DNA of 64,000 nucleotides from Sipunculus nudus. Taxonomy: Eukaryota > Annelida > Sipuncula > Golfingiida > Sipunculidae. Positions 11,654 through 22,185 of the stretch are shown here, piece after piece. The position numbers and the translations under genes are program-made. The first letter of the stretch is position 1. Each line of letters begins with the position of its first letter. Below the pieces are notes generated by a model. The model was given only the letters and a program-made list of their open reading frames with translations. It had not been told where the DNA came from and did no database searches. Location: the NCBI GenBank assembly GCA_026874595.1, contig CM049309.1, forward strand, positions 69,052,926 through 69,116,925, written 5' to 3'.

Positions 11654-14600
11654 GTAATTTGTAAATTACCAGTATTTGTTCACATTACTATCTGACTATC
11701 TTTACCTTGCCGTTGAAACATGACTGAAAATGTCTGCTTTGAGTCGTGACCCCAGTCATATGGAGAACTGCACTCTAATGCCCTCCATCCTGTTTTAGCG
11801 ATGTCGTTGTACAGAGCCAGTATTACCTTAACATTTGGTTCCAAGTGGAAAATCATCACACCAGGATACATGTTAATGTGCAGCCCAAAGTGTAATTGTA
11901 ACTCCAATATATATTCCTCAATACCTCAATACTTCGTGTGAGTAGCACGTCTTGGATGTCATTCACATAACTCGTGGGATATATGCATACATAAGGACAA
12001 TTCCACAAACATGTCAAGAGATCTAACAATATATATATGATGAACTCTAACATAATCCTTTTCGCACGGTAGGTGTTAATAGAAGTATAAACATATCGGT
12101 AACGGTTGATGGGTAGGGCTTGAAATGAAAAAAAATAAATTCTAAATCGATTTTTTCTGTGCGGTTTTTGACAAACGAGGTCATAGCACTCTGGAGACAT
12201 TTTATGTATCTCCTCGTCCTTGCTCCGTTCTGTTTGTCGATTTATTTATAAAAGTGAAGAAATCTTTTTATTTCACAGAAATTTTGAGGACTATATTTTA
12301 GGCTGAATTAATACCCATGTACCATGAACGACACCTGTTCACGACGATTTACAATAAGTATTCAAGTCCGTTATATCGACAAAAAGGTTGATTATCGCAA
12401 ATTATAAGTTAAAAACAAAGATCGTACCGGTTATTGAAGCTGACATCTGGCCCGGGACTTTTGCACTTATATGACCGTCAGTCTTGGGAACATATAATGA
12501 ATGATAGGCTTTCTGAATACCGGCTTCGTTCTCTTTTCTTGTAGTTTCCCTTTCCCTATAAACTGGGATACCCGTGTGTCTGACATAATGGGACCGGGTT
12601 GGTTCCTTGACAATATGTACCGGACAACAGAGTCGAACATTCGAGATCTTCTGTCCCACAAGTCTGGATACCCATACTACGGCGGGGCTTGGGAAATCGG
12701 CCTGGACACCGCGCCGAGCAAACAGGACTACTGTAGGTGAGTGAGGGGTAACGAGAGGTGGAGTGTAGACCCGAGACTTAGCATGGTTTTATATATTTTG
12801 ACTAAAGCCTAGTTTATGCTTAGTAAAGTAAAATCTAGCATTAATTCAGGTGTTTGGGGACCAAACTTTTAAATCAGCACGTTACAATGTTCATGTTTCG
12901 AAGTAAGCGTCCCTAACGAATTAAAATGTCAATTAAGTTGATTAGATAATTAATGTTATGCCAATAATAAGATGGATGAAATAGAGCGATAGACGATAAG
13001 TATTATTTCGTATTACGGAGCACAGATATTAACGAACAATATGTTATCAAGTTTACGCGAAAGGTTTCGTTGATTATTAGTACAATGTTATAATTGTGAA
13101 AAACGGCACGTTTATCTACGATTGATAATGGTGAAGATAATGGTGAACTACTTCGAAAATTACACCTTGTCTTTCACCAGGGAAATTTCAGTAATTCTAG
13201 ATATGTTGTAGTTCATGTGTGATCGCAGTAGCTATTAAAATATTAGTGGCATGGCAATCTACTATAAAAATGGATGCCAAAGTGACGCTTGTATGTAAAA
13301 AAACAAAAATGAGTCGAATCATGCATAAATATCAAGCTCTGCCATCCATAGCTAAGGCAGCTTCAATAAGGTAAAAGCTGTGCATATTCACTCATTCGCA
13401 ACTTTTCGAATAGAGTTCTCAAAATGGTAAAGAGTCCCCTGAACAAACACATTGTGGTAAAAAGCATCTCTCCAAGCTTTAATGAATTGTTCCCCTGCTG
13501 TTACCATAAACCTTAAGACATTTTCTTTAAATCTATTCATAAAATAGACCATAATAGACTCAAATAGAAAATTGGTAATAGCCAAGACAAACCAAACACT
13601 TGGCATGCAAGCAGCCTTCCACAATGTGTCTGTGATTTTAAGAAAAATATAATCAATACCTCACGACTGAAAACAAATTCTGAGTCACTGAAGGATATTT
13701 ATCGGGAGAAATGAAATATGATAATTCCTACTTATATCGTACTTTGCATGTCATACAGCTGTGCGTCAAGTTCGTTTTCGCTGAAAATAGCTTCAGCTCA
13801 TTCTATAGTGCATCATGATAACCAACAATTTTCGGTGCATGGCAATATCACTTAGGGCACACAAAGCTTTTTTTCTACAAAATCATTGCTCCTATTTCCA
13901 CGAAATTTTGAATGGGCAACAAAGTCCTCCTTGTTAATGTTCCTTTGGTTCTCTTCCTCAGCTCCTTCTGAGCTATTTCTGAGTATTAACACGGTAAATT
14001 TTGTACTTAAAGGCATTATCGTTTTGCTCATATCTAATATTTTAAAAAATTGTCGTATTTTTGTTGCCTTCCTTCACATTGCAATTGGTGTTTCTCAACC
14101 GATAAGTCCATTGAAAGAAAAAGTGGGACTTCTTCGTTATTCTGAGGTCATATAGACTTGGCTTTTAATTGTTAAGATGAACGATTGAACCGATTCTAGA
14201 TAGAGATATTCGATATACAAAATTTTTAGTCCATACTAATTTGAAATATTGCAAGTCAATTTGACGAGAATACTTTTATTATATTTTATCTATGACTACT
14301 GAGAAATTAAATATTTTATATAGGTTATAATAATGTAACCGCTTTTCCTGTAGTTTTTACTGTGGTTATGACAAACAAACCAGTTTCCTACATTTTACAG
14401 TGGCTGTGATGCAAAAACCAGAATTTTAAAATGACCATAACAAAAAAAGTGTTATTCCTTTTTAAAATGGCCTTGATAGAATCTAAGTTTAAATGGTTAC
14501 ATTTGTTAAATTTTTGATAAAGAAACCAGTTTCCTACATTTTAAATAACCTGTGCAAAAAAAATTAAAATGGTCATAACAAAAATAAATGTGTTCTTCCT

Positions 14601-17600
14601 TTTTAAAATGGCCTTGATAGAATCTAAGTTTAAATGGTTACATTTGTTAAAATTATGATCAAGAAACCAGTTTCCTACATTTTAAATAACCTGTGCAAAA
14701 AAAAATTAAAATGGTCATAACAAAAAAAATGTGTTTTTCCTTTTTAAAATGGCCTTGATAGAATCTTAAAATTTTATATTGTTAAATTTGATAAAATGGT
14801 AGTATTCTGACTGCTGTAAAATTTATGAATGAAGAAGCTCTACACCCATAAATAAAAAAAAAACGAAATAAGACGCACAAAAATGTCATTGGACGATAAA
14901 AAATGAGCTAATTTGGCTTCGAATCGACATGTATTCTCTAAGCCTATCAATGTCGAGATATATCATTTTTTGTCGAATTGTCTTTTGTTTAAATGCTCTT
15001 CTTGTGATTATTTTTTATAAGTGATATGTTTGTTTACCCGAATAGTTGTCATTCTAGAGTCGGTACTAATTTATTTACTTTTTATAAAATCAAACATTTT
15101 CAGTTAATTTATTAATCACAGTATTTGTATAGTGTAGAAGGAACAATCATATCAGAATTTATTCCGGACTACATATGCGCAATGCTAATTATAACATAAA
15201 ATAAACCAATTGAAAATAAGTGAAACAGATTTGAAATAGTATTGGGTGTTCTAATTAAGTACGTTTGAACTACATGTATCTTTTCTCATTCAGAAATCCT
15301 CAAAACCTAATGTACACCCACAAACAGTACGTATTATGTTTGTCTCAATTGGTGACTTTGTTTGTCTGTTAGCAACATTTTTCAAAATTTTAGAGGTAAT
15401 CCGGATCATTGTAATATTTAAATAGTATTGTGAGATAGGGCAGTTTTAAATAGTTTTTTTCCAGGCCGAGCTAAGGTGATAGTAATTTACTAATAATTTG
15501 TACAGTCTCTGTTCTACCAAGCACAACTAATCTTTAATGAAACCATGGAGTAAGTGAACCATGACAAACAATTCTCTGGATTGGCTTTCTTATATTTCCT
15601 GCGCTCACAAAAGACACACTTAATTATGATCATGCTCCTGTTGGAGGTATTACTATATATTATGTTTCTCTACAAAGCCGCATGAGTCTGATGGAACAGG
15701 AGTACGAGTTTCGTGAATGGTTCACCTACAGTGATCTGATGTATACGTTGGCCTCCTGTGTCGCGGAGAGGATAGGAGGTTGGTCACAAAAACTTCATAT
15801 ATTCCATAATATCAAAATATATAATCGAGTATGGTTAGACATAATTAAATACTAAAAAAATAACAGCAATAATTGTACAATACTTTATACCATACTTATG
15901 TACGAGCATAGATATATGGCAATTTTATGAATTAATTATTATTTCAAATAATTTCAAAATTTCACATTCTAATTATTTAAATTTATAAGTGATTCAAATA
16001 AAAATAAATACAAAAGTAATCATTATGAAATCATAGTGAAAAAATAAGTTGCGAAATTACTTATCCATCCAATTTTGATTCGAAGTTATATATAGGTGCA
16101 ATATAGTGACCAGACAATCGACAACATTATGACATTAAAGGAAATAAAACACGACAGAGATTAAAGAGAACAAAACAATATATTAAAAGTAATAAAACCT
16201 AATATCAGCTGAGCTTACCACTATTTGGTTGTCTCTTTAAACTTGTGTCAATTAATTATTTAAAGGATCTTTGAGACAAAACAATATTTAAAAATAATAA
16301 AACTTAATTTCAGCTGAGGTTTATTAACCCCTATTGGTTGTCTTCTTATCTTGTGTCAATTAATTATTTAAAGAAACAATGAGACAAAACAATGCTTTAA
16401 AAAATAATAAAACTTAATTTCAGCTGAGGCTTAATTAATACCTGTTGGTTGTCTTTTAAACTTGTTTCAATTAATTATTTATTAAAATTGGAAAGGATCT
16501 TTGGCACGTATCGTGAACTGAAATGTAATTTCTTTTAACCAGTGATTGCGCCAGACATAGTGAAAACTCTAATTTCTGGCATGATAATTTCCTTACACCT
16601 CCCACGCATTGGGAACTATTTTAAGGCGCACCTGATGAACGATTCAGAGGAGTGCGTCATCCTTTAATTTACTGCGTGGGTTGGGACCAAACCGTAATAT
16701 GAAACATCTGTCTGGTGAAGAAAAGAGGTTCTGCCTGAGATTAACAGATGTTCACAGCTAGAAATGGGTTCTCGAATGACACTCTAGCCAAAGACAACTA
16801 ATATGAATGAAAGGTTCTTCATCCCTATAAGGGAAAACTGAATGACAATGCTTTCATGATTATGTTCCGTTTATATCTATACATTTTTACAGACTCTGTG
16901 TTTTTGTCTTAAAAACATGGAGAAGCTAAATATTTCGTCGTTTAACCCAGCTGGATTCGTTCGATATGTTCCATTTATCTCTCAGAAATTTTGACCCGCA
17001 AGTTTAGAACTTTAGAAACTAGATTTATCAATAATATTTAAAAATGACATCGCGTAAGTTTTTACCCCAAAATGTTTCATTATCTAAATAAAGGGATGGA
17101 TCCGATACATAGTATATGTAAAAAATGAACAGCCCTTTTGCTGATACCAATACTATATACTGTAACATTTATTAATTTATTTTGGTATAATATTCATACA
17201 TTCTTCTATATACCGTCTTTTTCTCTTTTGTCATAATGTTTCTAACATATCTTTTCATGTGTGTTCTGTTGCCGTTTCTTTGTGCTTTTCTTATTCTGCT
17301 TTCCTCTATCTTCCTATTTTCTTTGTATTCATTTTCTTTTATGTTCATTTTCTAATGTGTGCTTTTGTCCTCTTCTTTTCGATTTTACACCATATTAATT
17401 TTGCCATCTTCTGGGTTCATGTTATTTACGGTTCTCGTTTGGTAATCATCATTTATATTCTCCTCTGTCTCCTTCTCATTTCTTCTACTCTTTTGTATTC
17501 TTATGACCCTTTCTTCTATCTTCCCACAGGCTCTTGAATCACCACTAAAACATGTCTAAATGGCCTCTAATAGCTTTATATACCCATAGTAATATTAAGA

Positions 17601-18495
17601 TACAAGGTAAGAAGCGACTGACGGAAGACCCCAAGCGACCTGAAATATAAACTATCCATTTCCAACCTACCGACGAAGTGGCACGAACTTATTTCTTACA
17701 TGCACATAAAATTGACCCAAATGGTTCCATCTGACACAGAACTAACTCGCATTACAGTCCCTAGCCGCGTATAATTAGCTGTTTAATCAGACTCAGCGGA
17801 GCACTGTTTACCGTTCTTCACAGCCATTACAGTCGACGAGGCCCGAGCGGATTCCGAGAGATCGGCCGCGCTCTCATTGGTCAGATATGGCAAACAATCC
17901 CACGATGGTGCTCGAGAGCCGCTCGGACCTCGTCGTCTGTAATGGCTGTGAAGACCGGTTTCCTTTTTCGGTGTCCTTTTATCTTACTCTTTAGTCATCT
18001 TCGTCATCTGTGTTCTCCTGCCTTCTGCTTCTGTGTTTTTCTCATTCGGTGCATGTTCATCTGTTTTAATTTTATCGGTTCTTTAAATTCTTTGTTCTTC
18101 TATCGTGTATTTTATTCTTTATCTGTTTATCTATTCTATTCATCTTGTCTTCACTTTGTTTTCATCTTTTTTTGTGCTCTAAAAAATTTTGTTTGTCTTT
18201 TTTATTTCTGTTTTTATTTGTATTGTGTTCTTCATTCCTGTTTTCTTTGTGGCTTCTTTTACTTTGGATTCATTGCTCCTTTAAACTTTTCGTTTTCCTC
18301 TCTGTACCAGTTTCTTCTACTCCCATATTATTCTATGTTCTTCTTCTCTTGTGTTTTGTTTCTGAGGTCTTAATTTTGACACATTAACAAGAACTTATTT
18401 TAAAGACATACTTAATATACTACAGAATTTACAAAAAAAATATTTTTCCTCTCAGTTTGGAATTTAGAACTTGTACTCTCAGCTTGATGGTATAT

Positions 18496-18549
<54 letters not shown>

Positions 18550-20412
18550 CCAGGGGATGATTTCCTCAAGCTCTTCCAGGACCGTTTGTTTGGACCACTC
18601 GGTATGACCGGAACCGTATTTCCCCAGGACAACAACAACTGGGATGATGACTTCGCTCTGCAGTATGTCTGGCACGAAGATGAAAATGCCATCAAACCCG
18701 TCTCAATGAGGCTTGTTGAGTGAGTGAAATCTCTTATTTCCCAATTGGAAAAGAGTATTCATTTCTGTTCATTATTTTGCACGCGAAGACCTGTTTAATT
18801 TCATTCTAAATACGGTAGTTGGCACAGCTGTACAGTGGCTTAGATAGATATCCCATTCGCAAAATAATGTTTAATTTCTCGAGATGTATGTAGAAAATAT
18901 CGAACATGGCCCCTTAGGTTTATTGGTTTCACATTTAAACCAATAAACGAACATTTCTGAAGCGTGGTCACAAAGTAGTTGCTGTCAACGATTGAGAGAC
19001 ACCACAGTCAAGGGTAATTTAGATTTAACCACCATAATGTGAGGAAGTTACAAAATCCAACAATGAAAAACCAAACAATGAAAAAATATACAATACATAA
19101 ATATTGTTTCCTCAGGCTGAAGGCCGGATTAATAATACAGTCATTTTATTAACCCCCCCCCCCCCCCCCCTTATGAATCAGTGGCTTTTCACGAAGCAAC
19201 TCGCACATATTGAATACTGAACATGTGTTTAAATTTGTATACTTGTACCATGTCCCTCAAGTATGCTGACAAAATGAAAGACCGAAGGAGGTACAAATAG
19301 TCAAATACCGTGTCCCTCCAGTGTCCTGACTAAATGAAAAGCTGAGGGAGAAACGGACAGACAATAAGGGGTGATAAATGTGCCTAAGATTTTATTTTGT
19401 ATAGAGCCGAATCAATCAAGGCTTCCCTTTTTATTCATGTCGTTTGACCGAGTGGTTTTCATATTTTTAAGACTATTTTTTAATATAACTTTAAGGACAT
19501 TCTATTATAAAATAGTTCAACATACACCCTTTTAAACTGCATTAAGGAATTCTCACCCGGGTGAAGGCGGCGGGGGACACTGGAGTAACGCCCGGGATAT
19601 GGCCACGTGGATGCAATTCATTCTAAACAAGGGTCGTTATGGCGACGACCAGGTCATCCCAGAGTATCTGATAACCAACACCCAGGAACCACAGTCAGCG
19701 CCCTGGGATGACGAACGTAAGAGACCACAGTGGCCGTACGCGGAGTCAGGGGCAGTTTACGGCAAAGGATGGTATATTGGAGATTACCAAGGTAAGAAAT
19801 GGGATGTTAACCACAGGCTTTAAGGCCACGGGATGATAGGGGCATCCCTTCACTTTGGACCCAGAGAGTGTGAAATCTGGGGACAATTCTTGCACTTCAA
19901 TATTGATACTGATATCAGCAACTTTCACTGTTGGTACTGATATCAGGCGACATGCACTTTTAATTGAGCCTTGGCACATGTATTACATGGCACTCTATCA
20001 TTATTAGTATTAAAAAGAGAATTTTTTTTTATTTTTTGCATTATATTTAATATTTGTATATTAAAAACAAATTCCGTACTGTGGGCGCTACCAACACCCC
20101 TGTTCGGGCGCAAAGTACACATACACACACACACACACTTTCTGACATGTTCCTCGGTCTCTTGGAAAATCCTACCCAGATTGAGGAGGCTCTGCAGTAA
20201 CACCGATCTTTAATTATCTCTTATCACTATTTAAACTGCCTGAATCTTAGAATCTGCATTCACAAAGAGTTGCCGCACATGTCACTGGTCTGGTTAATCA
20301 TCAAAGCATGTAACTGTGATTTTCACATCCAATGGCCATATCCAAATCCCATAATTATGTCTTAATAATTCTTATAATAAAGAATATACCAAGTTTGAAG
20401 GATTAAAGAGGG

Positions 20413-20465
<53 letters not shown>

Positions 20466-22029
20466 AGGGCGTAATTTTCTGTTTAGGTTTTAGCCTGGCA
20501 GCCTGGACGCCTCTTTAATTAATAATGACTTTAATAAATGAGCAAAATTTAACATATATGTGGTAAAACAACAATGTTGCCCCTTCAATCAACATACAAA
20601 ACGTGATAAACATTGAGAAAGTACTGCAAACAAAGAAACGATATTGTAGCATAAAAAAAACTAGAAATTTGCACTCAGAGAGTGCAGACTTCCGCAAAAG
20701 CAGCTCATTACCCCGTTATAGCATTGTCAGAAATGCGGCATTTTTCATTAAAAAAATTACTGGATCCAGATTGTGATCCGGATCATCCCCAAATTGTTAA
20801 ATTTTTCCTTTTATCCTTGCCGAGCTATCCAGAACATTTTAACAAAATCAGTAAACAACCTTTTCAGTAATGTTGCTGAGAGAACAAACAAACATACAGA
20901 CAAACAAACCAACGCCGCCAAAAACATAACCCACGCCGCCTGGCAGAGGCAATTATAATAGATATACAGATTTTAGACACAAAAATAAAATTTAATCTGA
21001 CAAATAATCAATTTTAATTAAAATTCAGTCTTTTTTTGTATTGAAGTCAATAATTGAGATGTACATGAGAGCATCATCGAGACTAGAACTAAACAAGGAA
21101 TAAGAAAAGGAAAGCCACCGATATTAAATTTGAGCGAGTGTGAGAATGCTTGTACAGCTGACATTTCCTATATTTGCTTTAAGGAGCTCATACTAGTGAT
21201 TTACTTTTTTTAGGATGAAAAGGTTGAAACAAGTGCCCATATCGTATGATCACACCTACAACACACAATTCCTCTATAGCTCTAGATGCTATCCTCTTGA
21301 ATGTATTTCAGATATTAAGTGATAGTTAACGAGTTTAGGTTATCTTCATCATTTATATATCTCTTTTATCTATTTCTAGGATACCGTCGGTTCCAACATG
21401 GCGGCAACTGGTATGGTTACAACACCTACGTGTCCTTATATCCTGCTCTAGGAATCGGAATCTTCTCAAGTGTCAACGGTCCTATGTACGACGACGGTTA
21501 CTACACAAACCCGGTATTACATCATTACATCAGCGACCTGTTACTGGGTCTCCCTCACTGGTTAGACGAAAGCACCGCTTGCACCTTCCCTCGCCCCTGG
21601 TCAGGCCTAAACGAAGACGAAGCTAACCGTGGTGACACCCAAGAACCGGAAACTGACGTTCAGGAGTCAAAGGAACCGCCAGTACAAGTCCCATACTGGT
21701 ACCGGCCATACGAAGGTCAATATGGCCACATGTTATTTGGGAATTATACGGTATACCATAATCAAACCGATAATAAACTTCACTTCCGGAGCGGCAGATT
21801 TGGATCAGGGTCACTTGATCAACAGGGTGATCGGTTTTACCTGAATTACTACGGTCTCTTGTGGTACACATATAAAACCGGCCCTAACCGCGGGAATCCG
21901 TCTTACATCCGGTTTGAGCGCCTTGAGGACGGTCTCTACCTAAATTTGGTCAATGTTGCTTTCCAAGGATCTCGTCCCCCGGTGTACACACGTGGAGTCC
22001 AATGGGACGATTGGAACCCAGCATTATAA
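11319..22029 (+). CDS. Gene A: secreted serine beta-lactamase/PBP-like protein, six exons
   Basis: Joined coding exons are 11319-11653, 12545-12736, 15678-15778, 18554-18719, 19547-19791 and 21380-22029. They total 1689 nt (562 residues), and all phases agree. Residues 1-23 form a signal peptide ending ALG|Q. The beta-lactamase/D-Ala carboxypeptidase fold (Pfam Beta-lactamase, PF00144 type) is indicated by LASCGKAMTS with S90 and K93 as the S-x-x-K nucleophile pair, by TYSDLMYTLAS at Y193-S-D195 where the family normally has Y-x-N, and by FQHGGNW at 353-355 in place of the K/H-x-G box. The C-terminal 190 or so residues hold an acidic linker (EDEANRGDTQEPE) and a beta-rich domain starting YEGQYGHMLFGN. 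Animal relatives include mitochondrial LACTB and secreted mollusc shell-matrix proteins such as gigasin-6. The link to biomineralisation is inference, and substrate is unknown. A tandem paralogue follows 1.8 kb downstream. Confidence 0.85.
11654..12544 (+). other. Gene A intron 1
   Basis: An 891-bp intron. The acceptor is a T-rich tract ending TTTTCTTGTAG. No internal gene is seen; the minus-strand ORFs at 11680-12200 and 12402-12661 have no known motif. Confidence 0.6.
12545..12736 (+). CDS. Gene A exon 2
   Basis: Encodes FPFPINWDTRVSDIMGPGWF through IRDLLSHKSGYPYYGG to SKQDYC. This matches the post-nucleophile region of serine beta-lactamase-fold proteins (the RDLLSHKSG block). Acceptor TTGTAG, donor GTGAGT. 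The same length (192 nt) occurs in gene B. Confidence 0.88.
12737..15677 (+). other. Gene A intron 2
   Basis: A 2.9-kb AT-rich intron containing the 141-bp tandem repeats at 14340-14805. No nested gene is seen. It ends at a weak acceptor, TTTCTCTACAAAG. Confidence 0.55.
14340..14805 (+). repeat. Tandem repeat, 141-bp unit, about 3 copies
   Basis: In intron 2 of gene A. CCTTTTTAAAATGGCCTTGA recurs near 14457, 14598 and 14739, and AACCAGTTTCCTACATTTTA recurs between these points. Copies are very similar, so the duplication looks recent. Confidence 0.75.
15678..15778 (+). CDS. Gene A exon 3 (Y-S-D motif)
   Basis: A 101-nt exon encoding RMSLMEQEYEFREWFTYSDL then MYTLASCVAERIG. Y193-S194-D195 sits where beta-lactamase-fold enzymes carry Y-x-N. 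The donor is GTTGGT, weaker than the GTGAGT at the same site in gene B. Confidence 0.85.
16165..16485 (+). repeat. Tandem repeat, about 105-110-bp unit, 3 copies
   Basis: In intron 3 of gene A. Each unit has AATAAAAC(C/T)TAAT, TCAGCTGAG, TTGGTTGTCT and GTCAATTAATTATTTAAAG in order. The third copy is slightly degraded. Confidence 0.7.
17210..18390 (+). other. Pyrimidine-rich tracts flanking an inverted repeat
   Basis: Two long T/C-rich stretches (about 17215-17530 and 17955-18385) flank the hairpin at 17816-17953. They resemble one another in short words such as TTCTTCTC, TTTTGTTT and TCTATTC. Their long plus-strand open frames (up to 143 residues) are rich in F, L, C and S, as expected from composition alone. 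Confidence 0.45.
17816..17953. mobile_element. Foldback/MITE-like inverted repeat
   Basis: The ends are inverted: CTTCACAGCCATTACAG at the left and CTGTAATGGCTGTGAAG at the right, with pairing continuing through CGACGAGG and CCGAGCGG. Arms are about 45 bp, mostly matched, around a loop of about 50 bp. GC content is well above the surroundings. The size and structure suggest a non-autonomous DNA transposon. No clear target duplication was defined. Confidence 0.65.
18491..18545. repeat. (TA)n microsatellite abutting a splice acceptor
   Basis: About 27 TA units with one interruption, ending 8 bases before the gene A exon 4 boundary. Confidence 0.95.
18554..18719 (+). CDS. Gene A exon 4
   Basis: A 166-nt exon encoding DDFLKLFQDRLFGPLGMTGT, then VFPQDNNNWDDDF and the end MRLVE. 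FGPLGM is a typical beta-lactamase-family block (P-L-G-M). Acceptor TTATTCCAG directly follows the (TA)n array. Donor GTGAGT. Confidence 0.87.
18720..19546 (+). other. Gene A intron 4
   Basis: An 827-bp intron with a C homopolymer near 19147-19170. The acceptor CTGCATTAAG has a poor pyrimidine tract. It was placed by alignment to gene B exon 5, which starts GAATTATCACC. Confidence 0.6.
19547..19791 (+). CDS. Gene A exon 5
   Basis: A 245-nt exon encoding NSHPGEGGGGHWSNARDMAT, WMQFILNKGRYGDD and YGKGWYIGDYQ. The GGGHWSNARDMA block matches the glycine-rich S-x-x-DMA region of the beta-lactamase family. Donor GTAAGA. Length identical in gene B. Confidence 0.85.
20415..20465. repeat. (CT)n microsatellite
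   Basis: About 25 CT units with one interruption, in intron 5 of gene A. Confidence 0.95.
20660..20960 (+). repeat. Dispersed repeat family 3, copy 2
   Basis: Begins ACTAGAAATTTGCACTCAGA and has GTGCAGACTTCCGC, GAGCTCATTACCC-like sequence and CTGGATCCAGATTGTGATCC. It ends in AACGCCGCCAAAAACATAAC followed by GCCTGGCAGAGGCAATTATA. It lies in intron 5 of gene A. The GCAGACYTCCGC start and GGCRGAGGCAA end are short inverted matches to each other, suggesting a non-autonomous transposon. Confidence 0.65.
21380..22029 (+). CDS. Gene A exon 6 (H-G-G box and C-terminal domain)
   Basis: The last exon, 650 nt including TAA. It encodes YRRFQHGGNWYGYNTYVSLY, then GIGIFSSVNGPM (end of the beta-lactamase-like domain), a variable acidic linker, and a C-terminal domain YEGQYGHMLFGNYTVYHNQ ... 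FRSGRFGSGSLDQQG ... PPVYTRGVQWDDWNP. The linker differs in length and sequence between genes A and B while both flanking domains are conserved. Confidence 0.88.
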
Positions 22030-22185
22030 ATAATTAATAGTATATTCCCCCAGTGTACACACGTGGAGTCCAATGAGACGATTGGAACCAAGCATTCTCA
22101 ATAAATCAATAGTATCTCTAACTATCTTCCCTCTTGTTCACACGTGGAAATCAGTAGGACGATTGAAAACAAGAAGCATTCATGA
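22030..22185 (+). repeat. Degenerate tandem copies of the gene A 3' end
   Basis: Just after the stop, the end of the coding sequence recurs twice: CCCAGTGTACACACGTGGAG at about 22049, and a more diverged CTTGTTCACACGTGGAAATC near 22130. Each is followed by a GACGATTG(A/G)AA block and AGCATT. The original is CCCGGTGTACACACGTGGAG, ending at the stop. The unit is about 70-80 bp. Confidence 0.7.
22100..22105 (+). terminator. Poly(A) signal of gene A
   Basis: AATAAA, 70 bp after the stop codon, inside the first duplicated tail copy. The copied tail may therefore supply the polyadenylation signal. Confidence 0.5.

Larger units (their letters stand above)
15779..18553 (+). other. Gene A intron 3
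   Basis: A 2.8-kb intron holding the 105-110-bp repeats, a 138-bp inverted repeat at 17816-17953 with T/C-rich flanks, and a (TA)n array that runs almost up to the splice acceptor. Confidence 0.6.
19792..21379 (+). other. Gene A intron 5
   Basis: A 1.6-kb intron with a short CA run near 20122, the (CT)n array and a family 3 repeat. The acceptor TTTATCTATTTCTAG is strong. Confidence 0.6.

Noticed and set aside
17942-18373. 143-residue ORF rich in F, L, C and S on the plus strand
   Set aside because: It lies in a T/C-rich intron tract; composition alone gives long hydrophobic open frames. No homology pattern or splice support.
18412-18695. ORFs with long YIYIYI tracts across the (TA)n array
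   Set aside because: Translation of a microsatellite joined to real exon 4; only the exon part is coding.
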